From Alteromonas sp. ASW11-130 (GTDB lineage Bacteria; Pseudomonadota; Gammaproteobacteria; Enterobacterales; Alteromonadaceae), in NCBI RefSeq assembly GCF_026183735.1, contig NZ_JAPFRE010000025.1, positions 1-64,000 on the forward strand: a stretch of 64,000 nucleotides of DNA, read 5' to 3'. Numbering within the stretch: the stretch's first letter is position 1; each line of letters begins with the position of its first letter. Below the pieces are notes generated by a model, which was not told where the DNA came from, ran no database searches, and saw nothing but the letters and a program-made list of their open reading frames with translations. The position numbers were made by a program, and so were the translations under genes. This document shows, piece by piece, positions 41,790-51,179 of this stretch.

Positions 41790-43319
41790 CTACTCGCTAC
41801 CCAAGTTCAAATTTTGCCAATATAGATCTCCCTGCACTGCTACTTTACGCGTTCTCTCCATCACCTGAACCAGGCTTGCTATTTTATTATTAACCCATGC
41901 GCTAGCTTCTTCGGGGGAATCTAATTCGGCGTCTGTTAACGCATTTCGTAACATTAACAATGCCTTTAATTCATCTATGCCCATTACAATGTCAAGCCAA
42001 GGGGCGCGAAACTGACCATGCTCAGCCGGAAATAAGTCGGCCAGTAAAAAGCCATTCCATAATGTCTGGCGAAGCAATACTTCAATGGAAGAATAGTTGG
42101 CTTCCTGCATGCTTCGTTCTTTTGACATACTTTGCTGAATTGTCTGCCACCCTTGGGAAAGCCATCCTTTTGCATGCTCCATAACTGGCACATCAAAGCC
42201 TTGTGAATGGGTTTGCCAGGGTTTTAGTTCAAGCAATTGCGCTGCACATAATTTAATGGCAGTAGATTCGTTGGAATAAAAAACCTGGGTGGGCTCATGT
42301 GCATGTATTAGCCCGGCCTTACGACCTTGTAGGTAACTCACTAACGGTGGATGCTTGGTCAGAAACCTGGCGAACAGGCTTTTTTTCGACAGTAAATAAC
42401 GTAAACTCTGTAGATCTTCTACCCAACTCCATTGCTGCGCATAATCCATTAATTGCTTGTGTAAGGCCAGCATCTCGGGACATTGCAATACGGGTAAGTA
42501 CAGCGACACGCTTTGCAAAAGTAGTCGCACGCTTGTCCCCACTTCCTGCAACATTTTTACCGAACCAGTTTCTATAAATAAATGTTCATGGCGCTGCCAG
42601 TGAGCAAGTGCGCACTTGACTGCTTCTGCAAAAGCCATTTCGGTTGAGACATTACCGTGTAATGGTAGCACTGCTGGCAGTGGCTTGATTTGTAACTGCC
42701 AACCGTGTAGTAACTGATAGCCTTGCGCGGCTTTTGATACATCACTTAAACGCACTTCTGAATGTTGATTAACCATGGCGGCCAACGCAAATAAGTCTTC
42801 AACCTTGCCGGTTTTGAGCTCTAGTTCGATTTCGTTTATCGCAGCATTAATTTTTTCGGTGGCCGCTTCGCCGTTATCCACCACCATTTCAATGGTACTG
42901 TTCTGCCAATGTACCAAATAGCCTTGCCGTTCAAAATGCGTACTGAACTGGGGGGTCAATTGGGTGTTAATGTCTACAATGTTCCAGCCACTAGGCCAAA
43001 TATCGCGAGGAAACAGGGTAAGATCGGGAACCGGCTTCGACAAAGTCACGTTATATTCGCCGCGCGCATGCAGACCAGCATCTACTTTACCCTGTGTTTT
43101 GACTGTTTGTTCTATCTGATCACCGTTTTGTCTAACGCGAAAACCTATTTTATGCTCATGAAACAATTGCTCACTGGTGTCGTAATAATCGTTTTTCAGC
43201 GATTGTGGCGTAAGTTTTTCCAACTTCGCGCCGGCTTTTTCCACAAATGGGACCACACGTTCTTCAAGCAATTGATGGCTTGGTTGACGCGTAGCAAACT
43301 TAATTTCAATTTCGGCCAT
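41790..43319 (-). CDS. ygiF: CYTH-CHAD domain protein (inorganic triphosphatase, YgiF-like)
   Basis: A 509-aa cytoplasmic protein. The N-terminal CYTH domain (about 1-200) has the signature E3-I-E-I-K-F and paired acidic/basic strands (R-V-R-Q, E-I-E-L-E-L), as in the E. coli inorganic triphosphatase YgiF. The C-terminal CHAD domain (about 220-500) is helical and His-rich, for polyphosphate or phosphate binding. Divergent from ygiM-like gene, as in E. coli, where ygiF and ygiM are neighbours. Confidence 0.88.
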   Translation of the reverse strand: MAEIEIKFATRQPSHQLLEERVVPFVEKAGAKLEKLTPQSLKNDYYDTSEQLFHEHKIGFRVRQNGDQIEQTVKTQGKVDAGLHARGEYNVTLSKPVPDLTLFPRDIWPSGWNIVDINTQLTPQFSTHFERQGYLVHWQNSTIEMVVDNGEAATEKINAAINEIELELKTGKVEDLFALAAMVNQHSEVRLSDVSKAAQGYQLLHGWQLQIKPLPAVLPLHGNVSTEMAFAEAVKCALAHWQRHEHLFIETGSVKMLQEVGTSVRLLLQSVSLYLPVLQCPEMLALHKQLMDYAQQWSWVEDLQSLRYLLSKKSLFARFLTKHPPLVSYLQGRKAGLIHAHEPTQVFYSNESTAIKLCAAQLLELKPWQTHSQGFDVPVMEHAKGWLSQGWQTIQQSMSKERSMQEANYSSIEVLLRQTLWNGFLLADLFPAEHGQFRAPWLDIVMGIDELKALLMLRNALTDAELDSPEEASAWVNNKIASLVQVMERTRKVAVQGDLYWQNLNLGSE

Positions 43320-43498
43320 ATAAAGGGCAGGTACACTTACAGATGATGATGCGTCACCTTACCTTTGTCATCAAAAATTGGCAATCTGTAACCGCCGAAA
43401 TGCTAAACATTAAGGCCAGTCAATCAATATGGGGCTTGCCTTTATCCTGGCTACACCCTACCATCGGGAGTTGATTTAATTTGGATTACGGATTTTCT

Positions 43499-44101
43499 AT
43501 GTTTCGAAGCTGGCTGCTACTCGCTGTCATTTCTTTATCTGCTTCTGTGTTAGCACAAGAAAACACACTGGATATTGAGCAATCTTCAAATCATTACATC
43601 AGAGATGATTTGTTTGTTTTCTTACACGCTGGCGCTGGCAGAAATTATCGTATTCTCGGTTCTGTTGAAGCTGGAACCCCTATCACTGTCTTGCAGCATA
43701 ACCGAGAGCAGGAGTTTACCGAAATTCGGGATAACGAAGGTAGACGTGGCTGGGTAGAAACGAAGTTTGTCAGTGATGAGATTTCACGCGGCGAATTGGT
43801 TCCTGTGCTCACTGAACGCTTGGCCCAAGCTCAGTCGGGAACACAAGGTTTACAATCGGACAACCAACGATTAAACCAGCAACTTAACGAAGCACGCCAA
43901 CAAGTTTCTAAATTATCCGCCCAGGTCACTACTCAAGAGCGTGAAATAAAGCAACTTTCGCAGCAGGTTGATGAAAGTGAGCAAAAAGAGCTTGTACGTT
44001 GGTTTACACGCGGCGGAATAGTAGCTGGGGCAGGTATCATCTTGGGTGTGGTTTTAACCTACTTACCGAAGAAAAAACGCCGGGATGATCAGTGGATGTA
44101 G
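43499..44101 (+). CDS. ygiM: TIGR04211-type SH3 domain protein (YgiM-like)
   Basis: A 200-aa exported, membrane-anchored protein. I use the ATG at 43499, which gives a normal signal peptide ending V-L-A-Q; a TTG six codons earlier follows a GGGAG and is possible. An SH3b domain (about 23-85, with G-W-V-E-T-K-F near its end) is followed by a Gln-rich coiled coil (about 95-160) and a C-terminal helix with a basic end (P-K-K-K-R-R). Likely a cell-envelope protein; exact role unknown. Confidence 0.85.
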   Translation: MFRSWLLLAVISLSASVLAQENTLDIEQSSNHYIRDDLFVFLHAGAGRNYRILGSVEAGTPITVLQHNREQEFTEIRDNEGRRGWVETKFVSDEISRGELVPVLTERLAQAQSGTQGLQSDNQRLNQQLNEARQQVSKLSAQVTTQEREIKQLSQQVDESEQKELVRWFTRGGIVAGAGIILGVVLTYLPKKKRRDDQWM

Positions 44102-44104
44102 TGC

Positions 44105-44485
44105 TTAAGCACTGCATTCGCACTCTTTTATACGTGTCGAGTCGTGGCTGGCTAATATAGGCCGTTTCATCGAAGCAAAGTGGGATATATATTCCTTCGC
44201 AGCATGTTTATGAAATACCGCAATTGCCCTATCTAAATAGGTGAGCGATTGCGCCAGTATTTCTCTGTTGTCTCTTAATGTTGCCAGCTTGCAATGCAAT
44301 TTACCTAAATTTCCACCAATTGCAGCAGCTTCAATATCAGCCAGGATATCTTCATAGGCATCTTTAGCCTGCGTAAAGGTGTCAATACTCACCTCAGGCA
44401 CATCAGCATTTTCGTCAACTTCCGCATTAAAGGCGTAAGTAATAGCAAGGTTGTTGGTTATCTTTACCCATAAATTTGTATTCAT
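44105..44485 (-). CDS. Hypothetical protein, N-terminus uncertain
   Basis: A 126-aa mainly helical protein with repeated A-Y/A-K patterns and a C-terminal K-E-C-E-C. The same frame stays open 39 more codons upstream to a TAA near 44603, reading plausibly (S-S-E-E-K-K-A-V-P-F-L-K-Q-A-E) but containing no ATG, GTG or TTG. The true start may be a rare codon, or there is a frameshift after a leader starting near 44600. Family not recognised. Confidence 0.5.
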   Translation of the reverse strand: MNTNLWVKITNNLAITYAFNAEVDENADVPEVSIDTFTQAKDAYEDILADIEAAAIGGNLGKLHCKLATLRDNREILAQSLTYLDRAIAVFHKHAAKEYISHFASMKRPILASHDSTRIKECECSA

Positions 44486-44775
44486 GGCTGGGTCTGTAGC
44501 TGCTTGGGCGTCTTTACAACTGCTCTCCGCCTGTTTTAAAAATGGTACAGCCTTTTTTTCCTCAGAAGAGGCGATGCGATATAAAATTACCCATTCGTTT
44601 TATCTCGCTGAAGCGAACTTCCCCAGACACCTCCGGGGTTGACGCTATGCCAGGTTACTCCGTGTTTTATACTAAGGTGAAAGACTAGCCTTTTACGCCT
44701 TTTGGACGATAGTTTTATCCTAGAAAGTCCGAAGGGCGATAACACCTAAGGAAACCTTATTAAGCAGAAAAAGTA

Positions 44776-45066
44776 TTGAAGCCTTTAACTTACCGATTGC
44801 TTGTTGTATTGATTTTCAGTTATTTGCTATCTGCCTGCTCACCCAATATTGATGGTACTTATGGTGACAAAATGACGAGTATTACTATAGAGGTCGGAAA
44901 ATTCACCCAGCGCACCTTTGGTACTGAGGTTGAATTTGATTACAAAGTAGACGATGACAAGATTATTGTGGCAGTATCAGAACAAGCTAATCTTGTTTAC
45001 CTTATAAACGATGCCGGAGACCTGGTTGGGCCTATGGGCATGACGTTTAAAAAACAACACGAATAA
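44776..45066 (+). CDS. Small lipoprotein
   Basis: A 96-aa lipoprotein from a TTG start; an AAGGAAA lies well upstream and no closer site is clear. Lipobox L-L-S-A-C21, then N-I-D-G-T-Y-G-D. The mature part is beta-rich (about 75 residues), with alternating strand pattern S-I-T-I-E-V and D-Y-K-V-D-D-D-K-I-I-V. It ends 15 bases before the large membrane-protein gene, so the two are likely co-transcribed. Confidence 0.65.
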   Translation: MKPLTYRLLVVLIFSYLLSACSPNIDGTYGDKMTSITIEVGKFTQRTFGTEVEFDYKVDDDKIIVAVSEQANLVYLINDAGDLVGPMGMTFKKQHE

Positions 45067-45081
45067 TACAGGGAGTGGAGC

Positions 45082-46968
45082 ATGGCCTATGATTTTGGTT
45101 CGGAAACGTTAGGGATTAAAAATCCGTTTAAACCCGAAGGGCGTTGCAGAGTAATTACTGGTGCCATATTAATTGGTGCAGGTGTATTTCCACTGATGAA
45201 AGTGGCAACTGAACTTCAGCAAGGCTCTGTATTTGGTTATATCTACGCGATATTAGGGTTTATTTTAATCGCGGATGGAGCGAGACATCTCGGTCGGGGT
45301 GTCTTTCAACTTTTTCGTTACTTCGTTGGCCGCTCCGTTCCCAGCTCCCTGGCGTATAATCACTCCCCCTCTGAACGAGACGCTGCGGCTCAGGAAAAAG
45401 AGCGGAATGCCCTGTTATATGACCGGCAACAATTATTCTCGATGTTGATGGGACGAAAAAATGTGACCTTCGTGGAACCCGTCGGCTGGATGTCTCGGCT
45501 GCTTCATTCCTTATCACCCAACCTGACATTTCTGCCCTACCCTTTGCGTCATCTGGCACAGGAAGTGGGATCATTAGTGATAAATTTTATTGCCGGGTTG
45601 GCGCTTTTCGCCGTAGTCTGGTTTGTCGTTTCCACCGGTCTGGCAGGTAAAGTAGCCCAACAAATAACGCTTCCCATCATGGCGCTTGCGCTTCTTATTT
45701 TCTTCATTATTACATGGCGAAACACCGCCAGGCGCATTCACAATGAAGGCAATCAATCGATACACAGTACGGGTAGCCTATCATTTGGTGTATTGTTGGC
45801 CTTGAGTATTCTTGTTCCTGTGGTCACAGGTTTCTTTTTTGATCACATTTTCAGTGCCGAGTTAGAAACAGTTATTGTGGTTAAAGAAAGGCTGCTCACC
45901 TTCAGCGTATGGAATAACCTAGGCTTACTCTTGGCCGCCTGCGTAATTGTGGTAATAGGAATCACCCCTAACCTTTATACCCGATTAAAGAAGGTAACGC
46001 CAAAAACAGAAGTGAGTGAATACCGCGACAATCTACAGGAAAGTATTCACCCGAATGAAGTATTTATCAATGTCGAAAATATCATTCTTACCAATCGACG
46101 CTATAAAGAAATTCCGAATCGGATTTACCAGAATTATGATCCAAAACTTAAAAGCGAAGCGGCGGAAAAAGGTGGCTTCTTCGGCGAGCTGGTAATGGAA
46201 ACCCAGCCAGCTTTGGCTGCGGATAGCGAACACTGTTATAAAAACGGATTTCGTTATTTTACTACGGTATTAGCTCAGCTTTGCGTGCTAACAGGGTTTG
46301 CTTTCTTTGCCATGTTCCTACTGAAAATGGGGGCAGCGATCGAATTTTTTCAAGGAAACACTGACTATAAGGAAATGAACACCTTCACTGCCGGTATGAG
46401 TATCATCAACGCTGCTAAGTTTCATTTTTTTGGTTGGTTGACATTTTATTTAGCGGGAAGAATTTTGAACCGCGCTTCACATCTTTTTTGGGGTGAACTA
46501 CAATTTTCCTCACTACTTATGTTTATGAAAACGGAAGGCACCTTTACTGAGTCGAAAGTCTCTACGGGCATGTCAATTCACGACTCTACACGTTCTGAAA
46601 ATACCGTTGTCAGAAGTTCCATTACACCGTGGATAATCATTTCGCGTATCAACTCGTCTATATTCGCCACCAGCGGACGCACAAACCTTGAATCTCCTCG
46701 ATTTATAATGTGCATGTCAAGGGATGACATTGAGCTGGACAAAATTGTTGCTGAACTTAAAGCGTTTTTGAAAGGACGCGAGTCGATTGCGTCTATCATG
46801 AGTGAGGCTGATTTACGTAATGCTAGTAATATTCATCAAGTTAATCAGCAAACCCGGGCACTAGGTAGCGATGTTACACCATCTAGTGAAAAACTTACGA
46901 TTAAGGAAGACGAACAGGCGGCCGGTTACTTGCGAAATAATGAAGTGGACGAGGACGGGAAAACGTAA
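45082..46968 (+). CDS. Large multi-pass membrane protein, family not recognised
   Basis: A 628-aa inner-membrane protein with GGGAGTGGAGC before its ATG. About eight hydrophobic helices: two near the N-terminus (20-70), four in the middle (165-300), and two at about 395-450; a cytoplasmic charged region of about 120 residues lies between the middle helices and those at about 395-450. The C-terminal 150 residues are soluble and include a D-S-T-R-S-E-N-T-V-V-R stretch and acidic end. No nucleotide-binding or catalytic motif seen. Operonic with the lipoprotein. Confidence 0.6.
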   Translation: MAYDFGSETLGIKNPFKPEGRCRVITGAILIGAGVFPLMKVATELQQGSVFGYIYAILGFILIADGARHLGRGVFQLFRYFVGRSVPSSLAYNHSPSERDAAAQEKERNALLYDRQQLFSMLMGRKNVTFVEPVGWMSRLLHSLSPNLTFLPYPLRHLAQEVGSLVINFIAGLALFAVVWFVVSTGLAGKVAQQITLPIMALALLIFFIITWRNTARRIHNEGNQSIHSTGSLSFGVLLALSILVPVVTGFFFDHIFSAELETVIVVKERLLTFSVWNNLGLLLAACVIVVIGITPNLYTRLKKVTPKTEVSEYRDNLQESIHPNEVFINVENIILTNRRYKEIPNRIYQNYDPKLKSEAAEKGGFFGELVMETQPALAADSEHCYKNGFRYFTTVLAQLCVLTGFAFFAMFLLKMGAAIEFFQGNTDYKEMNTFTAGMSIINAAKFHFFGWLTFYLAGRILNRASHLFWGELQFSSLLMFMKTEGTFTESKVSTGMSIHDSTRSENTVVRSSITPWIIISRINSSIFATSGRTNLESPRFIMCMSRDDIELDKIVAELKAFLKGRESIASIMSEADLRNASNIHQVNQQTRALGSDVTPSSEKLTIKEDEQAAGYLRNNEVDEDGKT

Positions 46969-46977
46969 AAGATTAAA

Positions 46978-47003
46978 GCGCCCTCTGCAATGGCAGAGGG
47001 CGC
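46978..47003. terminator. Bidirectional terminator hairpin between convergent genes
   Basis: A perfect 11-bp stem GCGCCCTCTGC (46978-46988) and GCAGAGGGCGC (46993-47003) with an AATG loop, between the convergent stops of the membrane gene (46968) and putA (47010). The T-rich stretch on the leftward side suits termination of putA. Confidence 0.85.
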
Positions 47004-47009
47004 GAAGGG

Positions 47010-50000
47010 TTACTCGTCGTCTTCGACCAATGTCATTAACGAAGTATTTCCACCCGATGCCGTGGTATCTATACTAATCGTTTTCTCTGTCATCAAACGC
47101 TGGATCAGATTATCGTTGTACTCCGCACTGATCACCGGCAGGATTGCCCCCCCTTCTCGGGATGCTAACATCGCAGAGATTTGAGCGGTCCGCTCGGTGC
47201 TTGAATCTACAACCACGCCCGCGAGGTGCGGATCCATAATCAAATCATGCAAATGCTGTAGCCGTGCGACCTGAAAAATCCCTTTATCTGCACCGGTATC
47301 TTCAACTTTCTTTTGAAATTCCAGCGCTTCTTCATAAAAAGTTTCTGATACAACAGAGACCACTACGTTACCTGTAGCGAGGGCAGTCACAATTGATAGG
47401 GTCCAATATTCAAACGTTACCCCTTTATCTGCAAAGCAGACTAAAACCCCTCGAGGCTCAAGATAAAGTTTATTTGATTCACCAGTTGGTCCCGGCAGTA
47501 CGGTAGCTTTTGCCAGCTTGCGCTCAATGTTGGTGATCTGCTGGCGCGAAGTGGCTAATGTCCGATTAAGGTCATCGGCAAACTCTTCCAGAATATCCAC
47601 ATTAGCAATTTTGGCGAGAAGCTGACGCACCATAGAAACGCGGTCATTTAGCGGTGTATGACGCCACTTAGCTTCAACAGCAGTAGCCTGAGACATCAGT
47701 TTTTCTGCGGCTTTTCTTTCTGCGGTTTCCCCTGTTAACGCAGAATCCAGTTGCTCCACGTCATCAACCACAGAAGGTTTAGGCGTGGCGCGCTCCATCA
47801 TTAGACGTGGAAGGTAATTTGGCCCCCCAGCCTTTGGACCTGTGCCCGATAAACCGCGCCCACCGAAGGGTTGTACGCCAACAATCGCGCCAATCATATT
47901 GCGGTTAATATAAACGTTACCCGCACGGCTTTTCGCAGCTAACTCATTCGCGCGCTCTTCTAGACGAGAATGAATGCCCATTGTCAAACCGAAACCTGTA
48001 CCGTTTATGGCGTCGATAACGTTTTCGAGATTTTTCGACTTAAAGCGAACTATGTGAATAACTGGCCCGAACACCTCGCGTTTTAGCACATCAATATTAT
48101 CAATTTCATATAACGTTGGGGGGAAGAATGTGCCATCTTTCGCATCCGTAGGTAATTCAACGCGATACAGTAGCTTGCCATTACTTTCCATATAACTTTC
48201 ATGCTCTTTCAAGCTTTTAAGTGCTTTGTCATCTATTACAGGACCAATATCAGTTCTCAATAGCGCAGGATCACCGATTTTTAGTTCCTTCATTGCACCA
48301 ATCAGCATGGTGATGATCTTGTCGGCAATATCTTCCTGAACATACATTACACGCAACGCAGAACAACGCTGCCCTGCGCTTTGAAAACCTGAGTGAACGA
48401 CATCATCTACCACTTGCTCTGGTAAGGCCGTTGAATCGACAATCATACAGTTCTGGCCGCCTGTTTCTGCGATAAGGGGGACTTGCTCGCCGCCACGGTT
48501 CGCCAGTGTTTGCGAAATTAATGTACCTGTTTGGGTTGAACCGGTGAACATGACTGCTTTAATGCGTTCGTCAGGCAATAGTAACTCACCTACCTCCTTG
48601 CCAGGCGCAATAATAAGCTGAACCACATTATCGGGTAGGCCCACGTTACGCATTATATCGATAGCTCGCTTGGCGATAATGCTGGTTTGTTCTGCTGGTT
48701 TCGCAACCACCGTATTGCCCGTTGCTAATGCCGCAGCAACCTGACCTAAGAAAATCGCCAAAGGGAAATTCCATGGACTGATACATAGTACTACACCACG
48801 AGGAAGTAAGCGCTGATCGTCATCAAGCTCTTTTGCTCTAACAGCATAGTAGCGACAGAAATCCACTGCCTCTCTAACCTCATCAATACTGTCCTGAGTG
48901 ACTTTGCCCGCTTCGCGAATACAAATAGCGATAAGCTCAGACATATGACGTTCAAGCGCATCGGCGGTACGGTGTAAAATTTCAGCGCGTTCAGCCACCG
49001 GCGTTTTTGACCATCCTTGAAAACCATCATGGGCTTTTTCTAGAGCGGTAGCCATTTGCTCTTTTGTGGCATAAATATGATAACCAACCAGATCGTTATG
49101 GTTGGTGGGGCTTCTAACCGCCGTAGCCCCATCAGGTAGGTCACTCGCGTTGACGCTATACACATTTTGCCAGCGTTCAACCTCATGGCTTAAGGCATGA
49201 ACGGCATTGTGATCGGATAAGTCAATGCCTCGAGAATTGTCTCGCTCGGGTGCGTACAAGTCTCGTGGCTTACTAATCATTTTGTTGTAGCGCACTTTTA
49301 GACGTTGTGTTTTTTCTACCGGATCTTCTAAAAGTGATTCCACGGGTTTGGAATCGTCGACAATAGCATTAACGAACGAAGAGTTAGCGCCGTTCTCTAA
49401 TAAACGTCGAACTAGATAGGCTAGTAAGTCTTCATGTTCACCCACCGGCGCATAAACACGACACTGAATTTTTTCTTCAGTAACAATTTGGTCGTAAAGC
49501 GTATCACCCATGCCATGTAAACACTGAAATTCGAAGTTTTGCTTGTCGTCGCCCGCCAGCTCAATAATAACCGACGCGGAATAAGCATTATGGGTTGCAA
49601 ACTGCGGATAGATGGTATCGCGGTAGTCTAACAAGCGGTTAGCACAGGCATGATATGATACGTCGGTGGATGACTTTCGGGTAAACACCGGAAATTCTTC
49701 TAAACCAGCCTGTTGAGTAAGTTTAATTTCGGTGTCCCAGTATGCGCCCTTCACTAGGCGTACCATCATCGGACGCCCCACCCGCAAGGTTAATGCACGT
49801 AACCACTCAATCACATATAGCGCACGCTTTTGATACGCTTGTACTGCTAAACCAAAACCGTTCCAGCCGTCCAAGTCAGGATCACTAAATACCTTATCAA
49901 TAATATCCAGCGATACATCCAGACGATCAGCCTCTTCAGCGTCAACCGTCAGACCTATATCGAATTCTTTGGCCATCATGCATAACGCTTTTAAACGGGG

Positions 50001-50813
50001 AGGTATCTCTTCCATTACCCGCTCGTATTTCACAAACTCATAACGAGGGTGTATAGCTGAAAGTTTCACCGAAATGCCTGGAGACTTAATTGGACCGCGT
50101 CCATGCGCATTTTTACCTATAACCTTTATCGCATCTTCATAGGCTTTGAAGTAACGATCGGCGTCGGCCATCGTTCGCGCACCTTCACCCAACATGTCGT
50201 AAGAGTAAACATACCCTTTCTTTTCTTTATCTTTGGCACGTTCTACCGCCGTTTCAATGGTTTCCCCCATCACGAATTGACGTCCCATGATGCGCATAGC
50301 AACATTCATAGCACGACGTATAACCGGCTCGCCCAAACGGCCTAATGTTCGTTTTAGAATGCCTAAGTGTTCGCTTTTTCGACGATCGGCGTAATTGACC
50401 ATATTACCGGTCATCAATAAGCCCCAAGCAGATGCATTGACAAACAATGAGTCAGAATTACCTAGGTGCGGTGTCCATTGGCCTTTCGATAGCTTGTCAC
50501 GAATAAGCTCATTTTGTGTGTCTTCGTCTGGCACCCTTAGTAAAGCTTCCGCCAAACACATCAACACCACACCTTCCGCCGTTGACAACGAAAATTCATT
50601 TAACAGCGCATCAATGCCACCGTGTCCTTCCTGATCTTTCCGAATCTTCAGCACCATTTTTCTTGCGCGTTCCCAGGCACGACTGCGTGCACGGGGGTTA
50701 ACTTCAGCTATTGGAAGAATTTGATCTATGGCTGTTGATTCACCAACCCGGTAATAATCGCGGATGCGCTGACGCAGAGGTGTAGTAGTATAGAGGTCGT
50801 CGTTAATGAGCAT
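47010..50813 (-). CDS. putA: Bifunctional proline dehydrogenase / P5C dehydrogenase PutA
   Basis: Oxidises proline to glutamate in two steps, 1267 aa. The proline dehydrogenase barrel spans about 170-440 (D-A-E-E-A-D-R-L-D, R-L-V-K-G-A-Y-W-D). The aldehyde dehydrogenase domain spans about 510-960, with Glu in A-E-T-G-G-Q-N and catalytic Cys in G-Q-R-C-S-A near residue 816. About 200 further residues form the extra C-terminal aldehyde-dehydrogenase-like domain. There is no N-terminal ribbon-helix-helix, so it is not a self-regulating trifunctional PutA and control must come from elsewhere. Confidence 0.95.
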   Translation of the reverse strand: MLINDDLYTTTPLRQRIRDYYRVGESTAIDQILPIAEVNPRARSRAWERARKMVLKIRKDQEGHGGIDALLNEFSLSTAEGVVLMCLAEALLRVPDEDTQNELIRDKLSKGQWTPHLGNSDSLFVNASAWGLLMTGNMVNYADRRKSEHLGILKRTLGRLGEPVIRRAMNVAMRIMGRQFVMGETIETAVERAKDKEKKGYVYSYDMLGEGARTMADADRYFKAYEDAIKVIGKNAHGRGPIKSPGISVKLSAIHPRYEFVKYERVMEEIPPRLKALCMMAKEFDIGLTVDAEEADRLDVSLDIIDKVFSDPDLDGWNGFGLAVQAYQKRALYVIEWLRALTLRVGRPMMVRLVKGAYWDTEIKLTQQAGLEEFPVFTRKSSTDVSYHACANRLLDYRDTIYPQFATHNAYSASVIIELAGDDKQNFEFQCLHGMGDTLYDQIVTEEKIQCRVYAPVGEHEDLLAYLVRRLLENGANSSFVNAIVDDSKPVESLLEDPVEKTQRLKVRYNKMISKPRDLYAPERDNSRGIDLSDHNAVHALSHEVERWQNVYSVNASDLPDGATAVRSPTNHNDLVGYHIYATKEQMATALEKAHDGFQGWSKTPVAERAEILHRTADALERHMSELIAICIREAGKVTQDSIDEVREAVDFCRYYAVRAKELDDDQRLLPRGVVLCISPWNFPLAIFLGQVAAALATGNTVVAKPAEQTSIIAKRAIDIMRNVGLPDNVVQLIIAPGKEVGELLLPDERIKAVMFTGSTQTGTLISQTLANRGGEQVPLIAETGGQNCMIVDSTALPEQVVDDVVHSGFQSAGQRCSALRVMYVQEDIADKIITMLIGAMKELKIGDPALLRTDIGPVIDDKALKSLKEHESYMESNGKLLYRVELPTDAKDGTFFPPTLYEIDNIDVLKREVFGPVIHIVRFKSKNLENVIDAINGTGFGLTMGIHSRLEERANELAAKSRAGNVYINRNMIGAIVGVQPFGGRGLSGTGPKAGGPNYLPRLMMERATPKPSVVDDVEQLDSALTGETAERKAAEKLMSQATAVEAKWRHTPLNDRVSMVRQLLAKIANVDILEEFADDLNRTLATSRQQITNIERKLAKATVLPGPTGESNKLYLEPRGVLVCFADKGVTFEYWTLSIVTALATGNVVVSVVSETFYEEALEFQKKVEDTGADKGIFQVARLQHLHDLIMDPHLAGVVVDSSTERTAQISAMLASREGGAILPVISAEYNDNLIQRLMTEKTISIDTTASGGNTSLMTLVEDDE

Positions 50814-51179
50814 TGCTACCCTTCAAAAATTGACTATGCGTTAATAATTACAACTGTGGACCCCATTGCAGGACAACACAAACAGGGCTGGATCGCACAG
50901 CGACTTAAATATTCGTTTTCCACCAAAAAGTAGCTAAACGTGTACTTTAAACTCTTGCATTGCCACAAAGATCAAGATGCGGCACAAATTTCGCGGATAC
51001 TAGCATAATTTCTGTATCCGCCAAGCATACCAGTTAGCTAATTCATGTCATTCATCGCAAAATTAAATTCAGAGTGCTTTCAAGCCGCAGTTTTCTTAAC
51101 TAAGCAACTGAACTATAGTGATATAAAGCGCACAAAATTGTTTTTGCGAAGTAATCAATTAACCCTTAAGAAGACAAGT
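50814..51179. promoter_or_regulatory. Divergent intergenic region with a perfect inverted repeat
   Basis: Between putA and the TIGR03545-like gene. An 8-bp perfect inverted repeat, GCGGATAC (50993-51000) and GTATCCGC (51014-51021), surrounds a 13-bp AT-rich core containing TAGCATAAT, which fits an operator around a -10 element. The protein that binds is unknown. Bases 51045-51179 could encode a 45-residue extension of the next protein but have no good start site. Confidence 0.45.
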
